Source of the DNA: Solirubrobacter deserti
Lineage (GTDB): Bacteria; Actinomycetota; Thermoleophilia; Solirubrobacterales; Solirubrobacteraceae
Direction: 5' to 3'
Assembly: GCF_003344625.1 (NCBI RefSeq)
Contig: NZ_QPKJ02000002.1
Location: 620,001-684,000, forward strand
Length of the DNA stretch: 64,000 nt
The notes under the pieces were generated by a model, which was not told the origin of the DNA, made no database searches, and saw only the letters and a program-made list of their open reading frames with translations. Below are positions 55,912 through 64,000 of the stretch, piece by piece (within the stretch, counting starts at the first letter, position 1; each line of letters begins with the position of its first letter). The translations under genes were made by a program, and so were the position numbers.

Positions 55912-56315
55912 AAGTGGTTGCGGCCGCCATCGCCAGCCTCGTGTTCCTCGCCGTCGTCGGGTACCTGGTCCTGCGCGGCGACGAGCAGACGCACGTGCAG
56001 GTGCGCTCGGGCGACGCGATCGCCGACGACCCCAACCGCGAGGACGACTACGGCGCCGAGACCATCCGCGCGTACCTGACGGCCGCGCTGCGCTGCGACG
56101 ACGCCGCGCTCGCCCGCTTCGGCTCGCCGATCGAGGAGCTCGCGGGCCTGTGCGAGGCCGACGGGGTGGAAGCGGAGGTCGCGCGCGACCAGCTCGACCC
56201 GCGCGGCCGCGCGCTGTGGAAGCTCTCCGACCCGCCGGACCTCTACCTCTGGGTCGCCCAGGAGGGCGGACAGGGCTGGCGGGTCACGGCAGTCAGCGGT
56301 CCCCCGCGGGGGTGA
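55908..56315 (+). CDS. Membrane-anchored protein of unknown function, coupled to the STAS gene
   Basis: The product has 135 aa with a GTG start in a 4-bp overlap. Residues 3-23 form a membrane anchor (AAAIASLVFLAVVGYLVLRG), and the rest is extracytoplasmic with a compact alpha/beta pattern (ETIRAYLTAALRCDD, then DLYLWVAQEGGQGWRVTAV). It resembles small NTF2-like or stress-response lipoproteins but I do not recognise a family. The 3' end overlaps the convergent SDR by 23 bp. Confidence 0.7.
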   Translation: MKVVAAAIASLVFLAVVGYLVLRGDEQTHVQVRSGDAIADDPNREDDYGAETIRAYLTAALRCDDAALARFGSPIEELAGLCEADGVEAEVARDQLDPRGRALWKLSDPPDLYLWVAQEGGQGWRVTAVSGPPRG

Positions 56316-57020
56316 CGACCAGCTCGTGTGTCCAGGCGCGGGCCGACTGCCCCGCCAGGTACTCGACGGCGCGCGCGATCTGTGCCTGATCGGCGGTCTC
56401 GTTCTCGGCGCGACCCTCGATCATCGCCGGAGATCGACCGGGGGGCTGCCGCCCCCCGAGACCCCCCGCTTCAGGCGAGTCGATCGTCGCGTCGACGACC
56501 AGCAGCGCGACGTGGACGCCGTCCTCGCGCAGCTCCTGCGCCGCCGCGTGCACCAGCGCCTTGGTCGCGTGCGCGCCGGCCGCCCACAGGCCGCGGCCCG
56601 GCATCGCGCGCTCCCGCCCGTCACCTGGATCAACGTCTTCGCGCCCGCGCGCACGCCCTCGCTGAGGAATACGAACGCCTGCTTTGCGACCGCGCCTGCC
56701 CAAGCGTCGAAGCTTTCCACCGTCGCCGTGGAGATCGGCCCGCCGCCGAACGGCTCCTCCGGCCTGGTCGGCCGCGCCGCCGAGACCGCGTTCACGACCA
56801 CGTCGAGCGAGCCGAACTCGGCGCGCGCCCGCTCCAGCGCCTCCCGCAGCGAGTCCGGGTCGGACGCGTCGGCCTGCAGCGGCAGCCCACCCGCGCCGCG
56901 CACGGTCTCCAGCGTCTCGGCCGAGCGCGCGACCGCCGCCCCGCGCCACCCGGCGGCCAGATGGTGCGAGAGGATCGCGCCGCCGAGATTGCGCGCACCG
57001 AGAACCACGATCGAAGGCAT
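56293..57020 (-). pseudogene. Short-chain dehydrogenase/reductase with a single-base frameshift
   Basis: From ATG 57020 the frame reads IVVLGARNLGGAILSHHLAA (the Rossmann Gly motif) and FGSLDVVVNAVSAARPT (NAD-type motif), then is lost. The rest of the SDR (HATKALVHAAAQELREDGVH to the end at 56293) continues in another minus frame. The join is at 56604-56614, in a GCGCGCG run, where one missing base would restore a 242-aa protein. It is either a recent pseudogene or an assembly error in a G+C-rich run. The active-site YxxxK is altered: the Tyr position seems to be His in AHATK. The start overlaps the EamA stop by 1 bp. Confidence 0.75.
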
Positions 57021-57898
57021 CAGCGGAGTCTCCCAAAGGGGAACTGGGCGACGACGATCCCGGCGACGACCAGCAGTGCGCCGCCGACCGCCAGCGCGGT
57101 GACCGGCTCGTCGCGCAACAGCGCCCCGAGCGCGAGCGCCCCGAACGGGATGATCATCGAGATGAACGAGGTCGTGACCGCGGGCAGCTCGCGCAGCAGC
57201 ACCGTGAGCGTCACGAACGTGAAGCCGGTGCCGAACGCGGCCAGATAGAGGATCGAGCCGATCGAGTTCAGCGACCAGTGCGTCGCGCCCCAGTCCTCCG
57301 TCGGGGCACTGACGGCGAGCAGGAGCGCGCCGCCGATGACCATCGCCCAGCCGTTGACCACCAGCGGGTCCACGCCCGCGATCCGCTTCTTGGTGGCGAT
57401 GTTCCCGATCGCGCTGGCGATGGGGGACAACACGACCGCGAGCGCCGCCAGCTCGGTGTGCTCGCCCGAGCCGAGGTCGAGCGACTCGCCGAAGGCCAGC
57501 ACGAGCCCGCCGAGCGCGATCAGCACGCCCACGACCAGCCGCGGCCGCAGCGGCTCGTCCGGCAGGAACAGCGCGGCGAGGACGGCGACATAGAGCGGCA
57601 GGACGCCGAACAGCACGGCCGCCAGGCCGGACGTCACGTACTGCTCGGCCCAGTAGATGAGCCCGTAGCAGGTGGCGAACGGCAGCACCCCGATGATCCC
57701 GGCCAGCAGCGCGTCGGTGCGCAGCGAGCGTTTGAGGATGACGGCGGCGGTGAGCACGCCCACCCCGGCCAGCACGAACCGGATCCCCGCGCCGAAGAAC
57801 GGCGCCACATCCTCGAGCCCGAGGGCGATCACCACCCACGTGCTCGACCACACGAGCACACAGGCGGCGTACAGCGTCCAGACCACAGCGCGCGACAT
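57020..57898 (-). CDS. EamA/DMT-family transporter
   Basis: The product has 292 aa and ten hydrophobic helices in two repeats of five, each an EamA domain. The first begins WTLYAACVLVWSSTWVVIAL and the second LSPIASAIGNIATKKRI. Members export amino acids, metabolites or unknown solutes; the substrate is not predictable. It is coupled to the frameshifted SDR by a TGATG junction and divergent from the LLM gene. Confidence 0.9.
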   Translation of the reverse strand: MSRAVVWTLYAACVLVWSSTWVVIALGLEDVAPFFGAGIRFVLAGVGVLTAAVILKRSLRTDALLAGIIGVLPFATCYGLIYWAEQYVTSGLAAVLFGVLPLYVAVLAALFLPDEPLRPRLVVGVLIALGGLVLAFGESLDLGSGEHTELAALAVVLSPIASAIGNIATKKRIAGVDPLVVNGWAMVIGGALLLAVSAPTEDWGATHWSLNSIGSILYLAAFGTGFTFVTLTVLLRELPAVTTSFISMIIPFGALALGALLRDEPVTALAVGGALLVVAGIVVAQFPFGRLR

Positions 57899-57911
57899 CG
57901 GCGCGAGAGGG

Positions 57912-57917
57912 TATGAC
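57912..57917 (+). promoter_or_regulatory. Candidate -10 element (TATGAC)
   Basis: TATGAC lies 7 nt before GTG 57925. It contains the alternative ATG 57913 of the next gene, which argues that ATG is part of the promoter and not the start. Confidence 0.4.
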
Positions 57918-57924
57918 TCTCCGC

Positions 57925-58791
57925 GTGAGAGTCGCCTTGATGATCGAAGGCCAAGAGGACGTGACCTGGGACGACTGGGTCGCGCTGGCCGATGCCTGCG
58001 AGCGCTCCGGGATCGAAGCGCTGTTCCGCTCCGACCACTACCTGAGCGTGATGGGGGAAAGGGAGCGCGGCGCGCTGGACGCGTGGGCCGTCATCAACGC
58101 GCTCGCGGCGCGCACGACCAGGCTGCGGCTGGGCACGATGGTCTCGCCGACGAGCTTCCGGCACCCGTCCGTGCTCGCCCGCCTGGTGGTCGCCGCCGAC
58201 CACGTCTCGGGCGGCCGGATCGAGCTGGGCATGGGCACGGGCTGGAGCGAGGTCGAGCACACGGCGTCCGGCTTCCCGTTCCTGTCCATGAAGGAGCGGA
58301 TGGACGTGCTCGAGGAGCAGCTCGCGATCGTCCACGACGGCTACTTCGGTGACGGGTCGCCCTACAGCTTCACGGGCGAGCACTACCAGCTGCGCGACCT
58401 CAAGGCGCGTCCGCTGCCGGTGCAGCAGCCGCACCCGCCGCTGATCATGGGCGGCGCCGCCGGGCCACGCGCCGCGCGGCTGGCTGCGCGCTACGCCGAC
58501 GAGTACAACACGGTCATGCCGACGCTCGACGAGATCCGCGAGCGCAAGGCCAACATCGACGCGGCGTGCGCGAAGGCCGGCCGCGAGCCGATCCCGTTCA
58601 CGGTCATGACCGCGGCGTCGGTGGGCAAGGACCACCCGGACGCGACCGACACGTGGATCAACGGCTCCGTCGAGCAGGTGAAGGCGCGGCTGGCCGAGCT
58701 GGAGGCGGCGGGCGTCTCCGGCGTCTACCTGCAGATGCAGGACCACCGCGACGTCGAGATGGTCGAGCGGATCGGACGGGAGCTCACATGA
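57925..58791 (+). CDS. LLM-class (F420-dependent type) oxidoreductase
   Basis: The product has 288 aa from GTG 57925 (292 from ATG 57913). It is a luciferase-like TIM barrel: VALMIEGQ strand 1, ALFRSDHYL, RLRLGTMVSPTSFRHPSVLA with the cofactor loop, and GRIELGMGTGWSEVEH. Late landmarks are HPPLIMGGAAGPRAARLAAR and ADEYNTV. Actinobacterial members mostly use F420 to reduce or oxidise small molecules; the substrate is unknown. The stop overlaps the next ATG. Confidence 0.88.
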   Translation: MRVALMIEGQEDVTWDDWVALADACERSGIEALFRSDHYLSVMGERERGALDAWAVINALAARTTRLRLGTMVSPTSFRHPSVLARLVVAADHVSGGRIELGMGTGWSEVEHTASGFPFLSMKERMDVLEEQLAIVHDGYFGDGSPYSFTGEHYQLRDLKARPLPVQQPHPPLIMGGAAGPRAARLAARYADEYNTVMPTLDEIRERKANIDAACAKAGREPIPFTVMTAASVGKDHPDATDTWINGSVEQVKARLAELEAAGVSGVYLQMQDHRDVEMVERIGRELT

Positions 58792-58952
58792 GCGACGACG
58801 ACGACTGGGTCGGCACGCCGCCGGAGGGCCGTCACTCGCGTGACCGCGCGAAGCCCGAGCACTGGGCCAGCCAGTGGCAGGGCCGCGCGATCAGCGGCGG
58901 CGTCATCCTGCTGTTGCTGCTTGTGGTGGTGCTGATCCTGTTGCTGGGGTAG
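58788..58952 (+). CDS. 54-aa single-pass membrane protein
   Basis: The ATG at 58788 overlaps the LLM stop (ATGA). Residues 1-30 are hydrophilic (MSDDDDWVGTPPEGRHSRDR), followed by one C-terminal helix (GGVILLLLLVVVLILLLG), so it is tail-anchored in type. No family known. The 3' end overlaps the convergent hydrolase gene by 50 bp. Confidence 0.6.
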   Translation: MSDDDDWVGTPPEGRHSRDRAKPEHWASQWQGRAISGGVILLLLLVVVLILLLG

Positions 58953-59823
58953 CGCGCTCGACGTTCTGCACGATCGCCCCGATGATCTGCGGCCAGGCGG
59001 GGCGCGGCAGGCCGTGCCCCATGCCGCTGATCTCCACGTAGGTCGAGCCCGGGATGACCTTCGCGGTCGCGCGCCCGCCCGAACGCGGGACGAGCTTGTC
59101 CTCGGAGCCGTGGATGACCGTCGTGGGCACGCGCAGCTTGCGCAGCTCCGGGCCGCGGTCACGGTCGGCGACGATCGCGCCCAGCTGGCGGGCGGAGCCG
59201 CGCGGGTCGTGCCCGCGGTCGTACGAACGCGTGGCGATGTCGCGCAGATCCTCGACGTCGGGCTCGAAGCCGGTGCCGCTGATGCGCACGAACGACTCCA
59301 CGGCCCGCTCGATGTACGCGTTGCGCTCCTTGGGCGCGGGGCGCAGCAGGAAGGCGTACATCGTCAGCGCGGGCTGGCCGCTCCAGAACGAGCCGGTGTT
59401 GGACATGATCGAGACCAGCGAGAGCGTGCGCTCCGGGTGCTCGATCGCGACGCGCTGGGCGATCATGCCGCCCATCGAGGCGCCGACGATGTGGGCTTTC
59501 TCGATACCGAGCGCGTCGAGCACGCCGACGCTGTCGCCGGCCATGTCGGAGAGCGTGTAGGCGGCCCCGCGCTTGTCGCGCAGGGCGAGCTGCTTGAGGC
59601 TCGGGACGGGCGCGTCGTCGAGCCGGGAGGAGCGGCCGATGTCGCGGTTGTCGTGGCGGATCACGAAGTAGCCGCGGCCGGCGAGCTGCTCGCAGAAGTC
59701 CTCGTGCCAGGCCAGCATCTGCGTGCCGAGGCCCATGATCAGCAGGATCGGCGGGTCCTCAGGGTCCCCGAACGTCTCGTAACAGATGTCGAGCTCGCCT
59801 ACACGAGCAAACGCCTCGGCCAT
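58903..59823 (-). CDS. Alpha/beta-hydrolase fold protein
   Basis: The product has 306 aa. TAGCGT lies 7 nt before ATG 59823, which supports that start. The fold shows LLIMGLGTQMLAWHEDF (oxyanion-hole region), HDNRDIGRSS, nucleophile elbow GASMGG, HGSEDKLVP with the acid residue, and GMGHGLP with the catalytic His. The HDNRDIGRSS pattern matches the aclacinomycin methylesterase-like group. Substrate unknown. Confidence 0.88.
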   Translation of the reverse strand: MAEAFARVGELDICYETFGDPEDPPILLIMGLGTQMLAWHEDFCEQLAGRGYFVIRHDNRDIGRSSRLDDAPVPSLKQLALRDKRGAAYTLSDMAGDSVGVLDALGIEKAHIVGASMGGMIAQRVAIEHPERTLSLVSIMSNTGSFWSGQPALTMYAFLLRPAPKERNAYIERAVESFVRISGTGFEPDVEDLRDIATRSYDRGHDPRGSARQLGAIVADRDRGPELRKLRVPTTVIHGSEDKLVPRSGGRATAKVIPGSTYVEISGMGHGLPRPAWPQIIGAIVQNVERATPATGSAPPQAATAG

Positions 59824-59830
59824 CGGATCA

Positions 59831-59836
59831 ACGCTA
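59831..59836 (-). promoter_or_regulatory. Candidate -10 element (TAGCGT)
   Basis: TAGCGT on the minus strand lies 7 nt upstream of ATG 59823. On the plus strand, TAGGGT at 59848-59853 could serve the divergent GDPD gene with a leader of about 45 nt. Confidence 0.45.
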
Positions 59837-59905
59837 GCCGAGAACGTTAGGGTCCGGTGAAGGCGTCGCCGGATCTCACACAAGCGCGGCGAGGATGGCG
59901 CGCCG

Positions 59906-61678
59906 ATGAGGCTCCTCACGACGACCCTTGCCCTCGCGCTCGCCCTCCCGGCGACCGCGCTGGCCCAGACCCCGCCGCCGCTCGCCACCGAGTACAAGGC
60001 CCACGGCGACGACGCCCGCGTCCTGGTCGCCGCCCACCGCGGCTACTGGCGCGGCGCACCCGAGAACTCGCTGCCCAGCTTCGAGCAGGCGATCGAGCGC
60101 AAGATCGACATGATCGAGCTCGACGTCATGCGCACCTCCGACGGCCAGCTCGTGCTGATGCACGACACGACCGTCAACCGCACCACCAACGGCACCGGCA
60201 CGATCTCCGCGATGACGCTCGCGCAGATCAAGGCGCTGCGCCTGAGGGCCGGCCTGGGTGGCGCACAGGCGGCCATGACGGACCTTCAGGTGCCGACGCT
60301 CAAGGAGGCGCTGCAGCTGATCGGCACCCGCGCGCTGATCAACCTCGACAAGGCCTGGGCCTATCGCGACCAGATCCTGCAGGAGCTGATCGAGACGGGC
60401 ACGGTCGAGACCGCCGTGTTCAAGAGCAGCGCGTCGGTCGACGAGGTGCAGGCGTTCCGGGCTAAGGACCCGCGGATCCTGTACTCGCACATCGTCAACG
60501 ACGGCAACGCCGCCTCGCTGACGGGCTTCGGCGACAACCCGCCGGACTCGTTCGAGATCATCTTCGACCGCCTGACGGACGCGCAGATCCAGCCCGCCGC
60601 GGTCGCCGCGGTCAAGGCGCAGAGCCGCGTCTTCATCAACACGATGTGGAAGGGCCTGGCGGCCAACTACACCGACGAGGCGTCGCTGATCGATCCCGCC
60701 CTCGGCTGGGTGCCGGTCATCGAACGCCACCGGGCGGACGTCATCCAGACCGACAACCCCGATGAGCTGCAGCGCCACCTGCGCGGCATCGACGTGAGCA
60801 GGCCGGCTAACCCGGCCAACGCGGTGCGCGTCCAGGGCGAGGACTACTCGACGGACGGCAAGGGCGTCGGCTACGCCGATCAGGACGACGAGAACCGCGG
60901 CGGCACCGTCTACCGCGGCTCGGAGGGCGTCGACGTCTGCGATCAGGAGGGCGCGCGGGTGGTGTGCTGGATCCGCGGCGGCGAGTGGCTGAAGTACCAG
61001 GTGCAGATCACGCGCCCCGGCGCCTACCGGGTGTGGGGTCGGTTCTCGAGCCCGTACCGTCCGGCGGGCCGGATCACGCTCGAGCTGCCGAGCCGCTCGC
61101 AGACGATCGACATCGAGAGCACCACGTCGCACAACGCGTTCTCGCCGCAGACTGTGATCGAGTCGGTCGAGCTGGCGGCCGGCACGCACACCTACTACGT
61201 GCGCGTGGACGCGGAGGCCTACCAGAACTTCAACCTCGACTACCTGCAGTTCGACCGCATCACGGACGAGGTCAGCGAGCAGGAGGAGGCGACGGTCGGC
61301 GGCGTCGTCGCGGGCACGCTCTCGCTCACGCTGGCCACGACGCCGCCGCTGGGCGTCTTCCAGCCGGGCGTCGAGCGCACCTACGAGACTCACGCGACGG
61401 CGCGTGTGGTCTCCAGCGCGCTGGACACGACGCTCACGGTGACGGGCGGCAAGCTCACCAACGACCAGCACGCGCTGGCGCAGCCGCTGCACGTGCGCGC
61501 CGACTCCAGCCCGTTCGTGGCGCTGACGGGACCGGTCGCGCTCAAGACGTGGAACGCGCCGGTCGTGGCCGAGTCCGTGCCGCTCGGCTTGCGTCAGACG
61601 ATCGGCGCCGCCGAGCCGCTCCGTACCGGGGCGTACACGACGACGCTGACGTTCACGCTCTCGACGACGGCGCCCTAG
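59906..61678 (+). CDS. Secreted glycerophosphodiester phosphodiesterase with carbohydrate-binding module
   Basis: The product has 590 aa. A signal peptide (1-21, ending ALA-QT) is followed by the GDPD barrel (about 35-300): VLVAAHRGYWRGAPENSL, MIELDVMRTSDGQLVLMHD with the Glu/Asp metal ligands and catalytic His, and INTMWKGL. Residues of about 310-455 look like a CBM6-type module (RVQGEDYSTDGKGVGYADQD to LDYLQFDRI). The last 110 residues are a beta-rich domain. It would hydrolyse glycerophosphodiesters from lipids or teichoic-type polymers outside the cell while bound to glycan. Confidence 0.9.
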   Translation: MRLLTTTLALALALPATALAQTPPPLATEYKAHGDDARVLVAAHRGYWRGAPENSLPSFEQAIERKIDMIELDVMRTSDGQLVLMHDTTVNRTTNGTGTISAMTLAQIKALRLRAGLGGAQAAMTDLQVPTLKEALQLIGTRALINLDKAWAYRDQILQELIETGTVETAVFKSSASVDEVQAFRAKDPRILYSHIVNDGNAASLTGFGDNPPDSFEIIFDRLTDAQIQPAAVAAVKAQSRVFINTMWKGLAANYTDEASLIDPALGWVPVIERHRADVIQTDNPDELQRHLRGIDVSRPANPANAVRVQGEDYSTDGKGVGYADQDDENRGGTVYRGSEGVDVCDQEGARVVCWIRGGEWLKYQVQITRPGAYRVWGRFSSPYRPAGRITLELPSRSQTIDIESTTSHNAFSPQTVIESVELAAGTHTYYVRVDAEAYQNFNLDYLQFDRITDEVSEQEEATVGGVVAGTLSLTLATTPPLGVFQPGVERTYETHATARVVSSALDTTLTVTGGKLTNDQHALAQPLHVRADSSPFVALTGPVALKTWNAPVVAESVPLGLRQTIGAAEPLRTGAYTTTLTFTLSTTAP

Positions 61679-61681
61679 CGC

Positions 61682-62332
<651 letters not shown>

Positions 62333-62399
62333 ATTCGTCCTTACAGTCTTGCCTGGCCGGGATTCGTTACACGGAAGGTAGACCGAAGCAGGGGTCGCG

Positions 62400-63428
62400 G
62401 TGGACCGAGGGCGGATGTGCGGCGCGCCCGCGCGCCCGATCATCGCCGTCGTGCAGCGCGCCTTCGCCATCGTCTCGCTCCTGATCGCCGCGGCCGTCGG
62501 CGCGGAGCTGTTGGCGGCCTACAACGACACCACGGGCCGGCCGCTCGCGCTGCTCGGGAACCTCGTCTTCTTCGCGGCGCTCTACGGCTGCCCGGCGCTG
62601 CTGATCCGGGAGTACGCGCGCCGGACCGGCCGCGGCTGGCCGGCGATCGTGCTGCTGTCCGCTGCCGCCGGGCTGGTGCAGGCCGGCCTGCTCGACCAGT
62701 CCCTGTTCGCCGAGCGCTACGGCGAGGTGCGCGGCTGGGAGGCGTCGTTTCGCGCGACGGCGATCGAGCCGCTCGGCGTCAGCGCGTACATGGCGCAGGG
62801 CTTCGTCCTCGGCCATGTCGTCTACAGCTTCTGCGCGCCGATCGCGCTCGTGGAGGCGATGGTGCCGTCGATCGCGCGCACCGGCTGGCTGGGCCGCGGC
62901 GGCGTGGTGGCCGCGACGCTGCTGTGGGCGCTGGTGGCGGCCGCGATCGTCGCCGATTCCGGCCACGCGACGCTGCCCGAACTGGTGGCGACGCTCGCGC
63001 TGATCGGGGTGCTCGTCGCTGGCGCCGCACGCGCCGGCAGGGCCCGCGGAGCCGGCACGCCTCGGGCGCGCACCGCGCTCGCGGTGGGCTTGCTCGCGGC
63101 CACGGCGCACGCGCTCATGCCCGCCACCTGGGCCGGAACCGCGGGTGCGCTGGTGGTCGCGGCGGCCGCCGGCGTTTGGGTCGCGCGGCGCGAATGGGAC
63201 CTGCGCAGCGCGGCCGCGCTGGCCGTGGGCGCGCTGCTCAGCCGCGGCGCGCTCGCGTTCACCTACTTCCCCGTCGTGGGCGAGACGCCGGCCGGCGCCA
63301 AGTACGCCCACAACGTCGGGATGCTGGCCCTCCTCGCGGTGGCCGGCGCCTACGCGCTCAGACCTCTTCGTCCTCGCCGCCGGTCATCGCCTCCAGCAGC
63401 TCCAGCGCGGCCGCCTGGGCGGGCGTGA
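62400..63428 (+). CDS. Multi-pass membrane protein of unknown function
   Basis: The product has 342 aa from GTG 62400; GTG 62451 (VQRAFAIV) is a possible later start. About eight to nine hydrophobic segments are seen, with short charged loops ([39 protein letters not shown]). No known motif. The C-terminus ends in an Arg/Pro-rich tail. The 3' end overlaps the convergent gene by 71 bp, so the real product may not extend far beyond the last helix. Confidence 0.7.
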   Translation: MDRGRMCGAPARPIIAVVQRAFAIVSLLIAAAVGAELLAAYNDTTGRPLALLGNLVFFAALYGCPALLIREYARRTGRGWPAIVLLSAAAGLVQAGLLDQSLFAERYGEVRGWEASFRATAIEPLGVSAYMAQGFVLGHVVYSFCAPIALVEAMVPSIARTGWLGRGGVVAATLLWALVAAAIVADSGHATLPELVATLALIGVLVAGAARAGRARGAGTPRARTALAVGLLAATAHALMPATWAGTAGALVVAAAAGVWVARREWDLRSAAALAVGALLSRGALAFTYFPVVGETPAGAKYAHNVGMLALLAVAGAYALRPLRPRRRSSPPAAPARPPGRA

Positions 63429-63735
63429 CGAGCACCTCGCCGCCGAGGTCCTCGAGCTGGGGCCAGAAGCTGGCGTGGACGGCGACCTCGTCGCCGCCGG
63501 CGTCCTCGAGGACGATCACGGCACGGCCCTGGTTCTCGCTCGCGACGCCTTCACCACCTCCGACGGCAGCGCCCGCGGCGGTGAGCACCGCGACCGCGAG
63601 GTCGTGCCAATGCGAGAGCGCGTCCTGGCGCTCCGCATCGGTCATCTGCTCCAGGTGATGGCGATTGCGCTCGGCGAGCGCGGCGACCGCCGCCCCCAGC
63701 GGGGCGTCGGCCAGAAGGTCGTCGACAGAGGACAC
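63358..63735 (-). CDS. 125-aa soluble protein of unknown function
   Basis: The GTG start at 63735 is supported by CATACT 6 nt upstream. The first half is helical with a His-rich segment (ERNRHHLEQM, LSHWHDLA), the second half alpha/beta (RAVIVLEDAGGDEVAVHASF), ending in an acidic tail (GGEDEEV). No family recognised. Two His-containing helices could bind metal, but that is speculation. Confidence 0.6.
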   Translation of the reverse strand: MSSVDDLLADAPLGAAVAALAERNRHHLEQMTDAERQDALSHWHDLAVAVLTAAGAAVGGGEGVASENQGRAVIVLEDAGGDEVAVHASFWPQLEDLGGEVLVTPAQAAALELLEAMTGGEDEEV

Positions 63736-63741
63736 AGGTCC

Positions 63742-63763
63742 AGTATGGCGCGAGCGCTAGGTT
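63742..63763. promoter_or_regulatory. Divergent candidate -10 elements
   Basis: On the minus strand, CATACT (63747-63742) lies 6 nt before GTG 63735. On the plus strand, TAGGTT (63758-63763) lies 7 nt before ATG 63771. Both fit the leaderless spacing within a 35-bp gap. Confidence 0.45.
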
Positions 63764-63770
63764 GAGGCCA

Positions 63771-64000
63771 ATGGCTCGGCTAGGACTCGGACTGGCGTCG
63801 CTCGGCCGCCCCGGATATCTGAACATCGGCCACGGCTCCGAGCTGGGGGAGGACAAGTCCGTCGAGGCGCTGCGCCGGCGCGCGCACGAGGTGCTCGACT
63901 TCGCCTACGAGGCGGGGATCCGGGACTTCGACACCGCCCGTTCCTACGGCCGGGGCGAGGAGTTCCTGGGGCAGTGGCTGCGCTCGCGCCGGCCCGAGGG
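63771..64000 (+). CDS. Aldo/keto reductase, 3' end cut by window edge
   Basis: Only 76 residues are visible from ATG 63771. After LGLGLASLGRP comes RAHEVLDFAYEAGIRDFDTARSYGRGEEFLG, split here as the motif GIRDFDTARSYGRGEE, which contains the catalytic Asp and Tyr of the AKR family (D-T-A-x-x-Y-G). The start is supported by TAGGTT 7 nt upstream. NAD(P)H-dependent carbonyl reduction is the likely activity. Confidence 0.9.
   Translation, partial: MARLGLGLASLGRPGYLNIGHGSELGEDKSVEALRRRAHEVLDFAYEAGIRDFDTARSYGRGEEFLGQWLRSRRPE

Noticed and set aside
57913-57924. ATG 57913 as start of the LLM oxidoreductase
   Set aside because: The ATG lies within the -10 candidate TATGAC; GTG 57925 has the 7-nt spacing seen at other genes. 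Not excluded.

Overview
This is a high-G+C (roughly 70 %) actinobacterial-type chromosome segment, densely coded on both strands, with many GTG/TTG starts and many 4-bp stop/start overlaps. An AftD-like GT-C protein, F420-type luciferase-like oxidoreductase, Rex, K+-independent H+-pyrophosphatase and LPXTG-like protein together suggest Thermoleophilia/Solirubrobacterales. That assignment is an inference, since there is no rRNA or other phylogenetic marker here. I see about 56 protein genes (two cut by the window edges, one frameshifted) and one tRNA. No stretch above 300 bp lacks a gene, and there is no CRISPR array, prophage or IS transposase.

Layout. (1) 1-18.7 kb: a cell-surface polysaccharide/glycolipid locus. 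It holds a GT4 glycosyltransferase, two flippases (one fused to a glycosyltransferase), a GT-C protein, two tandem YfhO-type proteins, an acyltransferase, an O-antigen-ligase-like protein carrying a palindromic repeat insert, a 1436-aa AftD-like protein and a methyltransferase. (2) 18.8-28.9 kb: an LPXTG-like protein, then the translationally coupled t6A set tsaE-tsaB-rimI-tsaD, a catalytically dead-looking subtilisin-fold membrane protein, a glutaredoxin-like protein, Rex, a YbdK-type ligase, a DUF1844-like protein and hppA. (3) 29-35.8 kb: a cysteine hydrolase facing a roughly 1880-residue repeat-rich protein with the 'LQ..AGNAAV' N-terminal signature seen in contractile-injection/polymorphic-toxin proteins. 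A small acidic HEAT-repeat protein follows 18 bp downstream; I read the pair as a candidate toxin and immunity unit. (4) 35.8-41.9 kb: two APC permeases with universal-stress-like tails, a mini membrane protein, two RCK/TrkA proteins and a Crp-like regulator. (5) 42-46 kb: tRNA-Gln(CUG), a 16-bp-stem hairpin, then the Hen1-Pnkp RNA repair operon. (6) 46-64 kb: a heterodimeric ABC exporter, an FtsH-like protease with large inserts, a GH3-like protein, and a run of small metabolic and redox genes (VOC, STAS, SDR, EamA, LLM oxidoreductase, alpha/beta hydrolase, GDPD, MsrA, aldo/keto reductase).

A window-wide pattern ties the annotation together. At 17 gene starts that are not internal to an operon, a TANNNT- or CATACT-like -10 hexamer lies 6-12 nt (mostly 7-9) upstream of the start codon with no Shine-Dalgarno sequence, which points to leaderless transcription. 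I used this to prefer starts at 29582, 53561 and 57925. Only a few genes (hppA, the HEAT gene, the STAS gene, msrA) show a clear Shine-Dalgarno sequence.
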